Notes: generated from the sequence alone by a model not told the origin. DNA of 64,000 nt from Streptoalloteichus tenebrarius (GCF_024171885.1 NZ_JAMTCP010000014.1:1-64000), one strand, 5' to 3'. Shown: positions 6,852-16,163, numbered from the stretch's first letter. A program made the numbers and translations.

Positions 6852-9785
6852 ATGCGGGCGCTTCACACCGACCTGGCCGCGCGGGTGCGTGGGGAGGTGC
6901 GGTTCGACGCCGGAACCCGCGCCGCCTACTCCACGGACGCCTCGAACTACCGGCAGGTGCCGATCGGCGTCGTGCTCCCGGCCACTGTGGACGATGCCGT
7001 CGCGGCCGTCGAGGTGTGCCGGGAGCACGGCGTCCCCGTGCTCGCCAGGGGTGGCGGCACCAGCCTCGCCGGCCAGTGCTGCAACACCGCCGTGGTGCTG
7101 GACTTCAGCAAGTACTGTCGCCGCGTGGTCTCGGTCGACCCCGAACGGCGGACCGCCGTGGTCGAGCCGGGGATCGCGTTGGACGAGCTGAACCGGCAGG
7201 TGGCGGAGCACGGCCTGATGGTGGGGCCGAAGCCCGCCACCCATGTCTCCTGCACCCTCGGCGGGATGATCGGCAACAACTCCTGCGGGTCGACCGCGCA
7301 GGCGTACGGCAAGATGGCGGACTCCGTGCTGCGGCTGGAGATCCTCACCTACGACGGGCTGCGCACGTGGGTCGGGCCGACCAGCGAGGAGGAGTATCAG
7401 CGGACCCTCGCCGAGGGTGGCAGGAAGGCCGAGCTGTACCAGGGGCTGCGCGCGCTGCGGGACCGGCACATGGCCGAGATCCGCACCCGCTACCCGGACA
7501 TCCCGCGCCGCGTGTCCGGCTACAACCTGGACGCGTTGCTCCCCGAGCACGGGTTCAACGTGGCCAGGGCCATCGTGGGCAGCGAGTCCACACTGGCCAC
7601 GGTGCTGCGCGCCGAGATCTCGCTGTTCGAGGTGCGTCCCGAGCGGGTGTTGGTGGTCCTGGGATATCCCACCGTGTTCGCCGCCGCCGACGCGGTCCCC
7701 GCCGTGTTGCCGCACCGCCCGACCGCGATCGAGGGACTGGACCGCCAACTCGTCGAGCTGGAGCACACCCAACGCATCGCGGGAGAGGCCGTCGACGCGC
7801 TCCCGCCGGGCGGTGGCTGGCTGATGGTGCAGTTCACCGCGGACGACCACGACACCGCGGCCGAGCGAGCGCGGCGGTTCGTCGAGGACATGAAGCGCCA
7901 CGGCGAGGACATCTCCGTGTCCTATATGGACGATCCAGAGCACGAGGAGCGGCTCTGGCAGGCCCGTGAGGCGGCGCTGGGCGCGACCGCGTTCCCGCCC
8001 ACCGGCGTCCCGACGCACGAGGGCTGGGAGGACGCGGCCGTGCCACCGGAGCGGCTGGGCGCCTATCTCCGCGACTTCCGCGAGCTGCTCCGCGAGTTCG
8101 GCTACCAGGACGCCGCGCTGTACGGGCACTTCGGTCAGGGTTGCGTGCACACGCGGATTCCGTTCGACCTGAGAACGGCCGCCGGCGTGGCCGCCTACCG
8201 CCGATTCGTGGAGCGCAGCGCCGACCTCGTCGTCTCGCACGGCGGGTCCCTGTCGGGCGAGCACGGTGACGGGCAGTCCCGGGGTGAGTTGCTGACCAGG
8301 ATGTTCGGCGAACGGATCGTGGGCGCCTTCGGCGAGATGAAGGCCCTCTTCGACCCGGACAACCGGATGAACCCCGGCAAGGTGGTGCACCCCAACCCGC
8401 TGGACGGACAACTGCGGGAAGGTGTGGACTACCGGCCAGCCGAGCCCAGGGTGCGTTTCGCCTATCCCCGCGACGGCCACCGGTTCAGCCATGCCGTCGG
8501 GCGGTGTGTCGGGGTGGGCAAGTGCCGGGGTCTCGACGGGGGCGTGATGTGCCCGAGTTTCCGCGCCACCCACGAGGAGGAGCACTCGACGCGGGGCCGG
8601 GCGCGGTTGCTGTTCGAGATGCTGCGGGGCGAGGTGGTCGCCGGGTGGCGTTCGACCGAGGTCCGGGACGCGCTCGACCTCTGCCTGGCCTGCAAGGGCT
8701 GTCGCAGCGACTGCCCCGTGGGCGTGGACATGGCCACCTACAAGGCCGAGTTCCTGTCCCACCACTACGCGCACCGGCTCCGTCCCCGGTCGCACTACTC
8801 GATGGGCTGGCTCCCCCTCTGGGCGCGGATCGCGGCCGTCGCGCCGGGTGTGGCCAACGCCCTGACACATGCCCCCGTGGTGGAGCGCGTGGCGAAGTGG
8901 GTGGCGGGGATCTCCGAGGAGCGCACGCTTCCCCGGTTCGCCCGGCAACCCTTCACGTCGTGGCTCCGCCGCCACACCGCGTCAGGATCGGGCTCGCGAC
9001 GGGACGCGCGAAAGACCGTCGTGCTCTGGCCCGACACGTTCTCCAACTACTTCCATCCTTCCGTGGCGCGGGCAGCCGTGGAGGTGCTGGAGGACGCCGG
9101 ACTTCACGTGGTGGTCCCTCGCGCGTCCGTCTGTTGTGGACTGACGTGGATCTCCACGGGGCAACTCGGGGTGGCCCAGCGCGTCCTGCGCCGCACCCTG
9201 TCGGTCCTGCGACCCGCGCTCCGGGCGGGAACACCCGTCGTCGTCCTCGAACCCAGTTGCGCCGCCGTGTTCCGCTCCGACCTGCCGGAACTGCTGCACG
9301 GGGACGAGGACGCCCACCGGCTGGCGGGGCAGGTCCGCACCCTGGCCGAGGTGCTCACGCGGGAGGCGCCGGACTGGAGGGTCCCGGTGGGGCGGCGGGC
9401 ACTGGTGCAGGTCCACTGCCACCAGCACGCCGTGCTCGGCTTCGACACCGACCGGGAGCTGATGCGGCGTTGTGGGATCGACGCCACCGTCCTGGACTCC
9501 GGATGTTGTGGCCTGGCGGGGAACTTCGGTTTCGAGCGGGGGCACTACGCCGTGTCGATGGCCTGCGCGGAGCACGGGCTGCTGCCCGCCGTGCGCGACG
9601 CCGACGAGGACACGTGCGTCCTCGCGGACGGGTTCTCCTGCCGGACGCAGGTGGAACAGGCCGACACGGGCCACGTCCCGTCGCATCTCGCCGAGGTGCT
9701 CGCCGAGGGACTGCGCCGCGAGAGGGGCCGACGCCGGACGACCGAGCAGCCCTCCGCGTCGGCTCCGCCGGGTGAGGTGCGGTGA
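6852..9785 (+). CDS. FAD- and Fe-S-binding D-2-hydroxyacid dehydrogenase, YdiJ-like fusion
   Basis: 977 residues combining a GlcD-like flavoprotein with a GlcF-like iron-sulfur half, as in E. coli YdiJ (~1018 residues). The FAD-binding domain has RGGGTSLAGQ and GGMIGNNSCGS (residues ~80-150). The FAD-oxidase C domain contains HFGQGCVHTR, LSGEHGDGQ and NPGKV. Two ferredoxin-type clusters follow: GRCVGVGKCRG and CLACKGCRSDCP (~550-620). Two CCG domains are marked by VCCGLT and SGCCGLAGN (~760 and ~883). The family oxidises D-2-hydroxyglutarate, D-lactate or similar acids and passes electrons on. GGAGG lies before the ATG at 6852. The substrate here is not certain. Confidence 0.92.
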   Translation: MRALHTDLAARVRGEVRFDAGTRAAYSTDASNYRQVPIGVVLPATVDDAVAAVEVCREHGVPVLARGGGTSLAGQCCNTAVVLDFSKYCRRVVSVDPERRTAVVEPGIALDELNRQVAEHGLMVGPKPATHVSCTLGGMIGNNSCGSTAQAYGKMADSVLRLEILTYDGLRTWVGPTSEEEYQRTLAEGGRKAELYQGLRALRDRHMAEIRTRYPDIPRRVSGYNLDALLPEHGFNVARAIVGSESTLATVLRAEISLFEVRPERVLVVLGYPTVFAAADAVPAVLPHRPTAIEGLDRQLVELEHTQRIAGEAVDALPPGGGWLMVQFTADDHDTAAERARRFVEDMKRHGEDISVSYMDDPEHEERLWQAREAALGATAFPPTGVPTHEGWEDAAVPPERLGAYLRDFRELLREFGYQDAALYGHFGQGCVHTRIPFDLRTAAGVAAYRRFVERSADLVVSHGGSLSGEHGDGQSRGELLTRMFGERIVGAFGEMKALFDPDNRMNPGKVVHPNPLDGQLREGVDYRPAEPRVRFAYPRDGHRFSHAVGRCVGVGKCRGLDGGVMCPSFRATHEEEHSTRGRARLLFEMLRGEVVAGWRSTEVRDALDLCLACKGCRSDCPVGVDMATYKAEFLSHHYAHRLRPRSHYSMGWLPLWARIAAVAPGVANALTHAPVVERVAKWVAGISEERTLPRFARQPFTSWLRRHTASGSGSRRDARKTVVLWPDTFSNYFHPSVARAAVEVLEDAGLHVVVPRASVCCGLTWISTGQLGVAQRVLRRTLSVLRPALRAGTPVVVLEPSCAAVFRSDLPELLHGDEDAHRLAGQVRTLAEVLTREAPDWRVPVGRRALVQVHCHQHAVLGFDTDRELMRRCGIDATVLDSGCCGLAGNFGFERGHYAVSMACAEHGLLPAVRDADEDTCVLADGFSCRTQVEQADTGHVPSHLAEVLAEGLRRERGRRRTTEQPSASAPPGEVR

Positions 9786-9804
9786 GGTGTCGTACCGTCG
9801 GGAC

Positions 9805-10089
9805 ATGGTGCGCAAACACCTGATCGTCTCCGGCCGGGTGCAGGGCGTCTTCTTCCGGGACTCCTGCCTGCGCGCCGCGACCCGGCACGGGGTCGCCGGC
9901 TGGGTGCGGAACCTGCCCGACGGGCGGGTGGAGGCGGTGTTCGAGGGAGAACCAGGAGCCGTCGACCACATGGTGGAGTGGGCGCACAGCGGCCCGAAGG
10001 ACGCCCACGTCCGGCACGTCCAGGTCGACGACGAGCCGCCCGAGGGACTGTCCGGCTTCCGCATCCGGTCCACGCCCTGGCTCGGCTGA
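9805..10089 (+). CDS. acyP: Acylphosphatase
   Basis: 94 residues covering the whole family. The phosphate loop SGRVQGVFFRDSC holds the catalytic Arg, and GVAGWVRNLPDGRVEAVFEG holds the catalytic Asn. The enzyme hydrolyses the carboxyl-phosphate bond of acyl phosphates such as 1,3-bisphosphoglycerate or carbamoyl phosphate. The ATG at 9805 was chosen because the conserved strand begins 4 residues later; a GTG at 9787 is an upstream alternative. It starts 19 nt after the oxidoreductase stop and may share its transcript. Confidence 0.93.
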   Translation: MVRKHLIVSGRVQGVFFRDSCLRAATRHGVAGWVRNLPDGRVEAVFEGEPGAVDHMVEWAHSGPKDAHVRHVQVDDEPPEGLSGFRIRSTPWLG

Positions 10090-10092
10090 TCA

Positions 10093-10250
10093 CCGACCCC
10101 CGCTGACCCCAGCGGCCCCGGCCGACGCTGCCCCCGACTGACCCCACCCCCGACTGACCCCGACTGACCCCACCCCCGACTGACTCCGACCACGACTGAC
10201 TCCGACCACGACCGTCACGTCAGGAGCGTCACGTCAGGAGCGTCACGAAC
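10093..10250. repeat. Short tandem repeats after the acylphosphatase gene
   Basis: A run of CCCCGACTGA- and CTCCGACCACGACTGA-like units (about 10130-10215) is followed by two exact copies of a CGTCACGTCAGGAG 14-mer. There is no spacer/repeat periodicity of CRISPR type and no reading frame of interest; it looks like slippage-generated 3' sequence. Confidence 0.6.
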
Positions 10251-10284
10251 GTCCGCCCCTCGGTCACCAGACCGAGGGGCGGAC
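10251..10284. terminator. Bidirectional terminator
   Basis: GTCCGCCCCTCGGT (10251-10264) and ACCGAGGGGCGGAC (10271-10284) form a perfect 14-bp stem with a 6-nt loop. It lies between the convergent acylphosphatase and the gene ending at 10309, so it can serve both. Confidence 0.85.
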
Positions 10285-10308
10285 GGCATCGTCACCGACG
10301 GGAGGGAC

Positions 10309-11334
10309 CTACTTCGCGGAAGCGGTCAGCTCCGCCCAGCGGTGCCAGGGACGGAAGAACTCCTCCGGCCACTCGCGGGTCGGGGCGTCGGGCGACTCCT
10401 CCGGCCGCTCGACCGTCCGCAGCATCAGCCGGGACCCGCTCTCCTCGTCCACAAGAGACGCCGTGTCCTGACCGGTCTCGTCGTGCCGGAACGAGCCGGG
10501 AAGCCCGAACAACGGATGCAGGAGCGAGGAGACGACCTCCGACCGGGCGGGACCCGCCGGCCACTCCAGCAGCCACAGGCCCTGCGAGGCCCACGCGGTG
10601 AGCCAGGACGCCGACCGCCACAGCGCGGCGCGCCGCAGGACCGCGCTGCCCAGCTCCACCGGCCCCTGGACCCGACCCTGTCCGTCCACAACGGACTGTT
10701 CGGCCGGCGTGAGCCGGTCGGGCGACTCCTGCCAGAGCCACCGGGGCGTGGTCCCCCTGAGAGCCAACCACTCCTCGACGAAGACCACACCGGCGTGCCA
10801 CACCCGCGACGAGACCCCCGCGAGGACGACCTTGGCGTCGGTGCCGAGCAGGGACAGCTCGACGCAGCGCGGGTGTTGCCGGTGGCGCAGGCCGGCCAGG
10901 CCGATCACCTCACCGTCCCGCTCCCCGGGCAGCAGGCCCAGCAGGAACGGGCCGAGCGCGTGCTCCTCCAGGTGCAGGGTGAGCGTGTGGTGCGGCTCCT
11001 TCTCCAGCTCCACCGCGCGGAAGACGTGCGCGGGTCGGGCCACGTTCACCGGGGGTCGCAGCGCCAACGGGCCACCCGCGTTCGCGGCGGCCAGCATCAG
11101 ACCCGCCTCCAGCTCGCGCTGCGCCGGCGTGCTCGCGTCGGGGAACAGGGCGTGCCGCAGGTCGGCGGGGATCGCGGCGGGCCGGCCCCTGAGCAGGTCC
11201 ACCAGCGGCTCGCGGTCGGCGTCGCCCAGCGCCGAGGTGACGGCGCGCACCGCCGGAACCACCTGGCTGGGAGTCTCGCCGGTGTGCTGCCGGCGCAGGT
11301 CGACGAGCTGTTGGGTGAGGGACGTGCGTGACAT
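10309..11334 (-). CDS. Hypothetical protein, unknown function
   Basis: 341 residues from the ATG at 11334, preceded by GAGGAC. No signal peptide or membrane helix. The sequence is Trp- and Leu-rich in its second half (WLALRGTTPRWLWQESPDRL, LTAWASQGLWLLEWPAG). It may be two-part, with an N-terminal helical segment to residue ~90 and a C-terminal alpha/beta part. I recognise no motif. It is a single-gene unit between the bidirectional terminator and a 386-bp divergent promoter region. Codon usage and length support a real gene. Confidence 0.7.
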   Translation of the reverse strand: MSRTSLTQQLVDLRRQHTGETPSQVVPAVRAVTSALGDADREPLVDLLRGRPAAIPADLRHALFPDASTPAQRELEAGLMLAAANAGGPLALRPPVNVARPAHVFRAVELEKEPHHTLTLHLEEHALGPFLLGLLPGERDGEVIGLAGLRHRQHPRCVELSLLGTDAKVVLAGVSSRVWHAGVVFVEEWLALRGTTPRWLWQESPDRLTPAEQSVVDGQGRVQGPVELGSAVLRRAALWRSASWLTAWASQGLWLLEWPAGPARSEVVSSLLHPLFGLPGSFRHDETGQDTASLVDEESGSRLMLRTVERPEESPDAPTREWPEEFFRPWHRWAELTASAK

Positions 11335-11720
11335 GACTGTCCTCGCTACCGCCGCCCGGCTCGGCAGGAGAAGGACGCCGTCTCGCGTCGTCGGTCACCA
11401 GTGCTTCGGAGGCAGGGGTGCCTCAACCCTTCGGCGGATGTGCCACCCGAGTGCCGGGGAGTGGCTCCTGCCGTGCGTCTGCCCGTACGCACGACCCACC
11501 GTAGCACCGCCCGCGAGCGAGTTCCGCACGCCGGTCGTTCGCCCTCCTGCGTCACCCCCGTTACCCTCAGGAACTTGTGTGGCACGCACCGTTATGTCTC
11601 CTGGTTTCGGCTCTGTTGACCCGGCGTGCGACCCCGGAGCGTTGGGGCCTCCGCCATCCGGAGCCGACGGAGTGTGCTTCACCCAGGCCAACACCGCCGA
11701 CGGGTGCTGGATGAGGCGTC
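11335..11720. other. Divergent intergenic region
   Basis: 386 bases between two divergent unknown genes. It must hold both promoters. I see no clear hairpin, RNA gene or operator and no convincing reading frame. Confidence 0.4.
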
Positions 11721-12191
11721 GTGAGTGGTGACGAGCAGGATCTCGACGCGTGGGGCGCGCCCGAGGTGCTGGCCAGGATCGAGCGGCTGGTCGCCGAATA
11801 CGGGGGCTGGGTGGAACGCGAGGGTCGGGCATGGCATGTGCGCCCGCCCGACCCGGGCCTTCCCGAGATCCTGGTCGAGTTCGGCCGCATGGTGGTCGTC
11901 ATGGTGGACGACATCGGGCATGAGGACTTCTACCCGGACGCGTTCGAGTTCGACGAGACCGCCGAGATGACCTGGGTGGAGGCCATGGTGGTCGCGGGGC
12001 TCGAAGGCGGGTGGTACCGGGTCCACGGCTACACCGCCGACGGGGTGCTGGTGGAGCGCCACGCGGAGATCGACGCCCCTGGCTGGAAGGTGCGAGCCGG
12101 ATCCCTCTACATGCATCCGGACCCCGCGTTGCACAGCCAGGTGGCACGAGAGGAGTTCGAGCAACTGCCGGCGTGGCCGCGTCGATGGTGA
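11721..12191 (+). CDS. Hypothetical acidic protein
   Basis: 156 residues from the GTG at 11721, soluble and acidic. Recognisable stretches are APEVLARIERLVAEYGGWVE, MVVVMVDDIGHEDFYPDAFE and a Trp-containing C-terminus ending PAWPRRW. No family was identified; the composition resembles small immunity-like or SUKH-like actinobacterial proteins, but no signature supports that. The only neighbour on its strand is a terminator. GAGGCG precedes the start. Confidence 0.65.
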   Translation: MSGDEQDLDAWGAPEVLARIERLVAEYGGWVEREGRAWHVRPPDPGLPEILVEFGRMVVVMVDDIGHEDFYPDAFEFDETAEMTWVEAMVVAGLEGGWYRVHGYTADGVLVERHAEIDAPGWKVRAGSLYMHPDPALHSQVAREEFEQLPAWPRRW

Positions 12192-12347
12192 GCCGGCAGT
12201 AGGTCATTTTTCCTCACCACACAAGGGAAAACCGAACCACCAACACCGGAAGGGCATACCGGACCGCACACTGGCGCAACACGAGCCAGCACACCGGCGC
12301 AACGCAAGAGCCACACGCCGGCGCGACACCACGGAAGCACGCGCGGG

Positions 12348-12380
12348 AACCCCGACGCCGAGGGAGTCGGCGTCGGGGTT
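12348..12380. terminator. Strong hairpin terminator
   Basis: AACCCCGACGCCGA (12348-12361) pairs perfectly with TCGGCGTCGGGGTT (12367-12380), a 14-bp stem with a 5-nt loop. It separates the convergent genes ending at 12191 and 12409. Confidence 0.85.
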
Positions 12381-12408
12381 CGGCGCGTGACGGGAACGTC
12401 GTGCCGGC

Positions 12409-13410
12409 TCAGCTCGTGGCCAGCAGGGCGGCGTGGTGCCGCTCGGCGACGCGCGGGTGGGCGCGCAGCCAGCCCTTCAGCTCGTTGTGCCCGTACTCGG
12501 CGAACAACGGGTTGCTGGGGTCGGTGGTGACCCCGGGCGCGGTGCTCGCGTGCGCGAACGGCAACGGACGGACCACGGTGTCGAGATTGGGGTTGTAGAA
12601 GAAGGGGATCGAGTAGCGCTCCACCGCCGCCGGCGGGCTGACCACGCGGTGGTTGGTGGCCACCAGGTAGCCGTTGGTCGCGACCTCCAGCAGCTCGCCG
12701 AGGTTGACCACGAAGGCCCCGGGGATCGGGGGCACGTCGTGGAACTCGCCGTCCTCCCGCTGGACCTGGAGGCCCCCGATCTCGTCCTGCAACAACAGGG
12801 TCAGGAAGCCGTAGTCCTTGTGCGCGCCCACGCCCTGGTCCGCGCCGTCGGGCGCGCGCCCCGGGTAGCGGACGAGCTTGAGGTGCAGGTGCGGGTCGGC
12901 GAACGCCTCGTCGTAGAAGTCGGGCGGCGCGCCGAGGGAGGCCAGCAGCTCGTGCAGGAGCCGGTGCGCGACCGCGCTCAGCCGGTCGATCCAGTCCAGC
13001 ACGACGGTCCGCAGCTCGGGCAGGGCCGCCGGCCACTGGTTCGGCCCCTGCAACCACAGGTAGGCGGGCTCGTCGGGGCCGGGGATCCTGGCGGGGCGCT
13101 CGGCCCCGACGTCGAGCTGGTCGCGCCAGTCGGAGCGGCCGCCGGTCAGCTCGTGCCCGATGCGGGTGTAGCCGCGGAAGTGCGGGGAGTTGAGGTTGCT
13201 GATCGCGAGGCGGTCCTCGTCGGGCAACGCGAAGAACGCCTTGGTGACCCCGAACAACCTGTCGATCTCGGACTGGTCGATCCCGTGCCCCACGAGCTGG
13301 AAGAAGCCCACGTCGTGGGCGGCGGAGTGCAGGGAGTCGCGCAGCCGGGCGCGGTCGGCGTCGGCGCCGGACGCCAGGGACAGGTCGACAACGGGCAGTT
13401 GGCGGGACAC
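12409..13410 (-). CDS. Isopenicillin N synthase-family 2-oxoglutarate/Fe(II) oxygenase
   Basis: 333 residues. The N-terminal DIOX_N region has LPVVDLS and HDVGFFQLVGHGI. The jelly-roll core holds the iron triad: His197 and Asp199 in GAHKDYG, His254 in TNHRVV. The 2OG-binding Arg/Ser pair is in ERYSIPFF. The family performs hydroxylation, desaturation or ring formation on small molecules. The GTG at 13410 follows GGAGGA by 6 nt. A cysteine-type leader peptide lies 178 nt upstream on the same strand, which suggests control by sulfur or cysteine status and a role in organosulfur use; that is an inference. There are no biosynthetic neighbours. Confidence 0.9.
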   Translation of the reverse strand: MSRQLPVVDLSLASGADADRARLRDSLHSAAHDVGFFQLVGHGIDQSEIDRLFGVTKAFFALPDEDRLAISNLNSPHFRGYTRIGHELTGGRSDWRDQLDVGAERPARIPGPDEPAYLWLQGPNQWPAALPELRTVVLDWIDRLSAVAHRLLHELLASLGAPPDFYDEAFADPHLHLKLVRYPGRAPDGADQGVGAHKDYGFLTLLLQDEIGGLQVQREDGEFHDVPPIPGAFVVNLGELLEVATNGYLVATNHRVVSPPAAVERYSIPFFYNPNLDTVVRPLPFAHASTAPGVTTDPSNPLFAEYGHNELKGWLRAHPRVAERHHAALLATS

Positions 13411-13587
13411 GGTGGTTCCTCCGATATGGCCGAGAACGGCACTGGGACGGCACGCTCGCGCGGCACCGGGACCGTGCTGGTGGTACCACGGTCGGCTCGG
13501 TGGGGAGCGTGGATCAGTGGATCAGGTGAGGCGCCCGCGAGGGCGGGACACCGGGGAAGGCGGCCGGAAGGCCGGACGCGGGGAAGA

Positions 13588-13662
13588 TCAGCCGCAGCGT
13601 CGGCAGGACATGCTCGTCACGCGCACGTAGTCCACGTGCCGCCGCCGAACGAGCAGAATCAT
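13588..13662 (-). CDS. Cysteine-type regulatory leader peptide
   Basis: 24 codons: the peptide begins MILLVRRRHVDYVRV and ends in CRRCG before TGA. It matches the actinobacterial leader-peptide pattern M-x-L-x-RRHVDL-x-R with Cys near the end. These short ORFs lie upstream of sulfur-assimilation or organosulfur genes and act by translation-sensitive control. There is no clear ribosome site; a TAGCCT hexamer 8 nt before the ATG would fit a -10 box and leaderless translation. The next gene on this strand is the 2OG oxygenase. Confidence 0.7.
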   Translation of the reverse strand: MILLVRRRHVDYVRVTSMSCRRCG

Positions 13663-13776
13663 GCGGCCGAGGCTACACGTCCGAACGCGGCAGCACGCAC
13701 TGGGCCGGATGTGGCAAGGGTCGCAGCCAGACAGTCACGATGCGTGGTCGACTCACCACGCGCGTCCACACGGGAC

Positions 13777-14778
13777 TCACCGGTCAGGAGCCGGCTCAGG
13801 GACGTCCGCTGTGGACTGCCGTGCGGCGGTCCTCGGGGTGGCCGCGGCGGCGAACCGCCGGGAGAGCGTGGTGAGGCGTCGGGCGAGTTCCGGCGGGGAC
13901 TCGACCTCGAAGTCGAGATCCAGCAGGGCCATGGTGAACGCGACCATGTCGAACGAGTCCGTGGGCAGCTCCAGCAGGCACGAGCGCGCGTCGACGGGGG
14001 TCACGACGCCGTCGACCCGTCCGGTGAGGTCCGAGGCGGGCGCGTGCACGCGCAACCGACAGCGCAGCGGCCACATCTCGAAGCCCATGGTGCGGCGCAG
14101 GTAGGCCACGACGTCCCCGTCCGGCGGCTCCCTGTGCGGGAAGCGCGGCCCGTTGGGCGTGCGCAGGCGCATCCGGTCGACGCGGAAGGTCCGCCAGTCC
14201 GCGCGGCCCCGGTCCCAGCCGACCAGGTACCACCGCCGGCCCCACGAGACGAGGCGGTGGGGCTCGACGTCGCGCAGGGAGGAGTCCCCGTGGTGGTCGA
14301 CGTAGTCGAACCGGAGCACCTCCCGCCCCCGGACCGCGGCCGAGATCGCCGTGAGGACGGCGGACTCCACCACCGGGCCGCCGTGGGGCGGCACCGCGAC
14401 CACGGCATGCTCCAAAGTGGACACCCGATGCCGCAGCCGGGGCGGGAGCACCTGCTCCATCTTGGCCAACGCGCGCAGCGACGCCTCCTCGATCCCCTCG
14501 ACGGTCCCCCCTGCGGCGGTGCGCAGCCCGACCACGACCGCCACGGCCTCGTCGTCGTCCAGGAGCAACGGGGGCAGCGCGGCCTCCCCGCCCAGCCGGT
14601 AGCCGCCGGCCGCCCCCATGGAGGAGTGGACCGGGTACCCCAGCCCCCGCAGCTTCTCGACGTCGCGTCGCACGGTCCTCGTCGTCACCCCCAGGCGCTC
14701 CGCGAGTTCCCTGCTGGGCCACTCACGGCGCATCTGGAGCAACGACAACAACCGGAGCAGCCGCGCTGAGGTCTCCAT
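13777..14778 (-). CDS. WYL-domain transcriptional regulator (DeoR-like HTH)
   Basis: 333 residues from the ATG at 14778. The N-terminal HTH (ETSARLLRLLSLLQ, then LAERLGVTTRTVRRDVEKL) is of the HTH_11/DeoR type. The WYL domain includes LRFDYVDHHGD, HRLVSWGRRWYLVGWDRGR and TFRVDRM, then a C-terminal WCX part. WYL proteins sense small ligands or nucleic acid. It is divergent from the epoxide hydrolase, with only 64 bp between them, so control of that gene is likely. An inverted repeat TGTCC-N6-GGACA (14815-14830) sits in the shared region. Confidence 0.92.
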   Translation of the reverse strand: METSARLLRLLSLLQMRREWPSRELAERLGVTTRTVRRDVEKLRGLGYPVHSSMGAAGGYRLGGEAALPPLLLDDDEAVAVVVGLRTAAGGTVEGIEEASLRALAKMEQVLPPRLRHRVSTLEHAVVAVPPHGGPVVESAVLTAISAAVRGREVLRFDYVDHHGDSSLRDVEPHRLVSWGRRWYLVGWDRGRADWRTFRVDRMRLRTPNGPRFPHREPPDGDVVAYLRRTMGFEMWPLRCRLRVHAPASDLTGRVDGVVTPVDARSCLLELPTDSFDMVAFTMALLDLDFEVESPPELARRLTTLSRRFAAAATPRTAARQSTADVPEPAPDR

Positions 14779-14814
14779 CACGGACACACGATGACACGGA
14801 ACGAGGACGGTGGT

Positions 14815-14830
14815 TGTCCTACTGGGGACA
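14815..14830. promoter_or_regulatory. Operator candidate between the WYL regulator and epoxide hydrolase
   Basis: TGTCC-N6-GGACA is a short perfect inverted repeat 13 nt before the epoxide hydrolase ATG, in the only space available for regulation of both divergent genes. Binding by the WYL regulator is inferred from position. Confidence 0.4.
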
Positions 14831-14842
14831 CAGGCTGGGGGC

Positions 14843-15991
14843 ATGCGCGAACCCGAGCGTTTCTCGATCGACATCCCCCAGTCCGACCTCGACGACCTGG
14901 CCGACCGGCTGGACCGCACGCGGTGGCCGGACGAACTCCCGGACGCCGGCTGGTCCTACGGCGTCAACCGGGACTACCTGAGGGAGCTGGTGCGGTACTG
15001 GCGTACCGACTACGACTGGCGGGCGCACGAGGCGCGGTTGAACGCCCACCCGCAGTTCATCACCGAGATCGACGGCCAGACCATCCACTTCCTGCACGTG
15101 CGGTCACCGGAGCCCGACGCGACGCCCCTGGTCCTCACCCACGGCTGGCCGAGCACGGTCCATGACTTCCTCGACATCATCGGCCCCCTGACGGACCCGA
15201 GGGCGCACGGCGGCGACCCGGCGGACGCCTTCCACGTGGTCGCGCCGTCGGTTCCCGGCTTCGCCTTCTCCGGTCCCACGCGGGAGCGGGGGTGGGGCGT
15301 CAACCGCGTCGCCCGTGCCTGGGACGAGCTGATGAGGGGCCTGGGCTACTCCCGTTACGGCGCGCAGGGCGGGGACTTCGGCAGCATGGTCTCGCCCGAA
15401 CTCGGCAGGGTGGCCCCCGACCGCGTCCTCGGCGTGCACGTCAACGCGCTCGCGAACGCCTCCACCCCGACCAGCGGCACGGACCTGGAGTGGCTGGACG
15501 AGGAGGAGCGCCGCCGGGCGCGGGAGCAGGAGATGTGGTGGTACGAGCACTCCGGCTACGCCACACAGATGAGCACGCGCCCGCAGACGCTGGCCTACGC
15601 GCTCAACGACTCGCCGGTCGGCCAGCTCGCGTGGAACCTGGAGTGGTTCGTGGACTGGGACCCCACCCAGTCGAGGCAGACCCCGATCGACCGGGACGCC
15701 ATCCTGACCAACGTCACGATCTTCTGGCTGACCGGCACGGCGGGCTCGGCCGCCCGGCTCTACCGCGAGGCCGGCGCCGAGGGCTGGGGTGAACGGCCCC
15801 CGTCCTCCCCGGTGCCGACGGCGGTGGCCAACTTCCTGGGAGACCGGGCCATCCGGGGGCTGGCGGAGCTGTCCAACAGCATCACGCGCTGGACGGAGTT
15901 CGACCGGGGCGGGCACTTCGCCTCGCTCCAGGCCCCTGACCTGCTCGTCGCCGACATCCGGGAGTTCTTCCGCTCCGTCCGCGACCGGTAG
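14843..15991 (+). CDS. Epoxide hydrolase-family alpha/beta hydrolase (EHN domain)
   Basis: 382 residues. The N-terminal EHN domain has [17 protein letters not shown] and [14 protein letters not shown]. The alpha/beta core follows with the oxyanion HGWPST (~residue 100), the nucleophile elbow GAQGGDFGS (~Asp176) and the C-terminal catalytic His in [12 protein letters not shown]. The family opens epoxides by trans-hydrolysis through an Asp ester. The start at 14843 was chosen because it begins the EHN consensus; the in-frame extension to 14810 adds no similarity. It is divergent from a WYL regulator and followed by a strong terminator. Confidence 0.92.
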   Translation: MREPERFSIDIPQSDLDDLADRLDRTRWPDELPDAGWSYGVNRDYLRELVRYWRTDYDWRAHEARLNAHPQFITEIDGQTIHFLHVRSPEPDATPLVLTHGWPSTVHDFLDIIGPLTDPRAHGGDPADAFHVVAPSVPGFAFSGPTRERGWGVNRVARAWDELMRGLGYSRYGAQGGDFGSMVSPELGRVAPDRVLGVHVNALANASTPTSGTDLEWLDEEERRRAREQEMWWYEHSGYATQMSTRPQTLAYALNDSPVGQLAWNLEWFVDWDPTQSRQTPIDRDAILTNVTIFWLTGTAGSAARLYREAGAEGWGERPPSSPVPTAVANFLGDRAIRGLAELSNSITRWTEFDRGGHFASLQAPDLLVADIREFFRSVRDR

Positions 15992-15996
15992 GTGAG

Positions 15997-16038
15997 GTGG
16001 TGGGCGCGCGCGGGGATCACCCCGCGCGCGCCCACCAC
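15997..16038. terminator. Very strong bidirectional terminator
   Basis: A perfect 19-bp inverted repeat (15997-16015 and 16020-16038) with the 4-nt loop ATCA, made of GTGGTGGGCGCGCGCGGGG and its complement. It ends the epoxide hydrolase transcript and probably also the ~29-kb eCIS transcript arriving from the other side. Confidence 0.9.
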
Positions 16039-16082
16039 GCGGCCTCACGTTCCTCGCCAGGAACGACGACCGTGGGCACTCC

Positions 16083-16121
16083 GTCCTCTTTGGGTGTCCT
16101 CTTTGGATGTCCTCTTTGGAC
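16083..16121. repeat. Three tandem 13-bp repeats
   Basis: GTCCTCTTTGG followed by GT, AT or AC occurs three times head to tail. It is in the non-coding tail after the eCIS operon. Confidence 0.75.
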
Positions 16122-16163
16122 CGGAACACGACGTCGGTGGCGACGGAACTCGTCAGGGGCCGA

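Noticed and set aside
6519-8975. An 818-codon frame on the minus strand
   Set aside because: It lies opposite the FAD/Fe-S oxidoreductase and through the CRISPR remnant; its product is His/Arg/Pro low-complexity.
10093-10250. Repeats after acylphosphatase as a CRISPR array
   Set aside because: Units are 10-16 bp and contiguous with no spacers.
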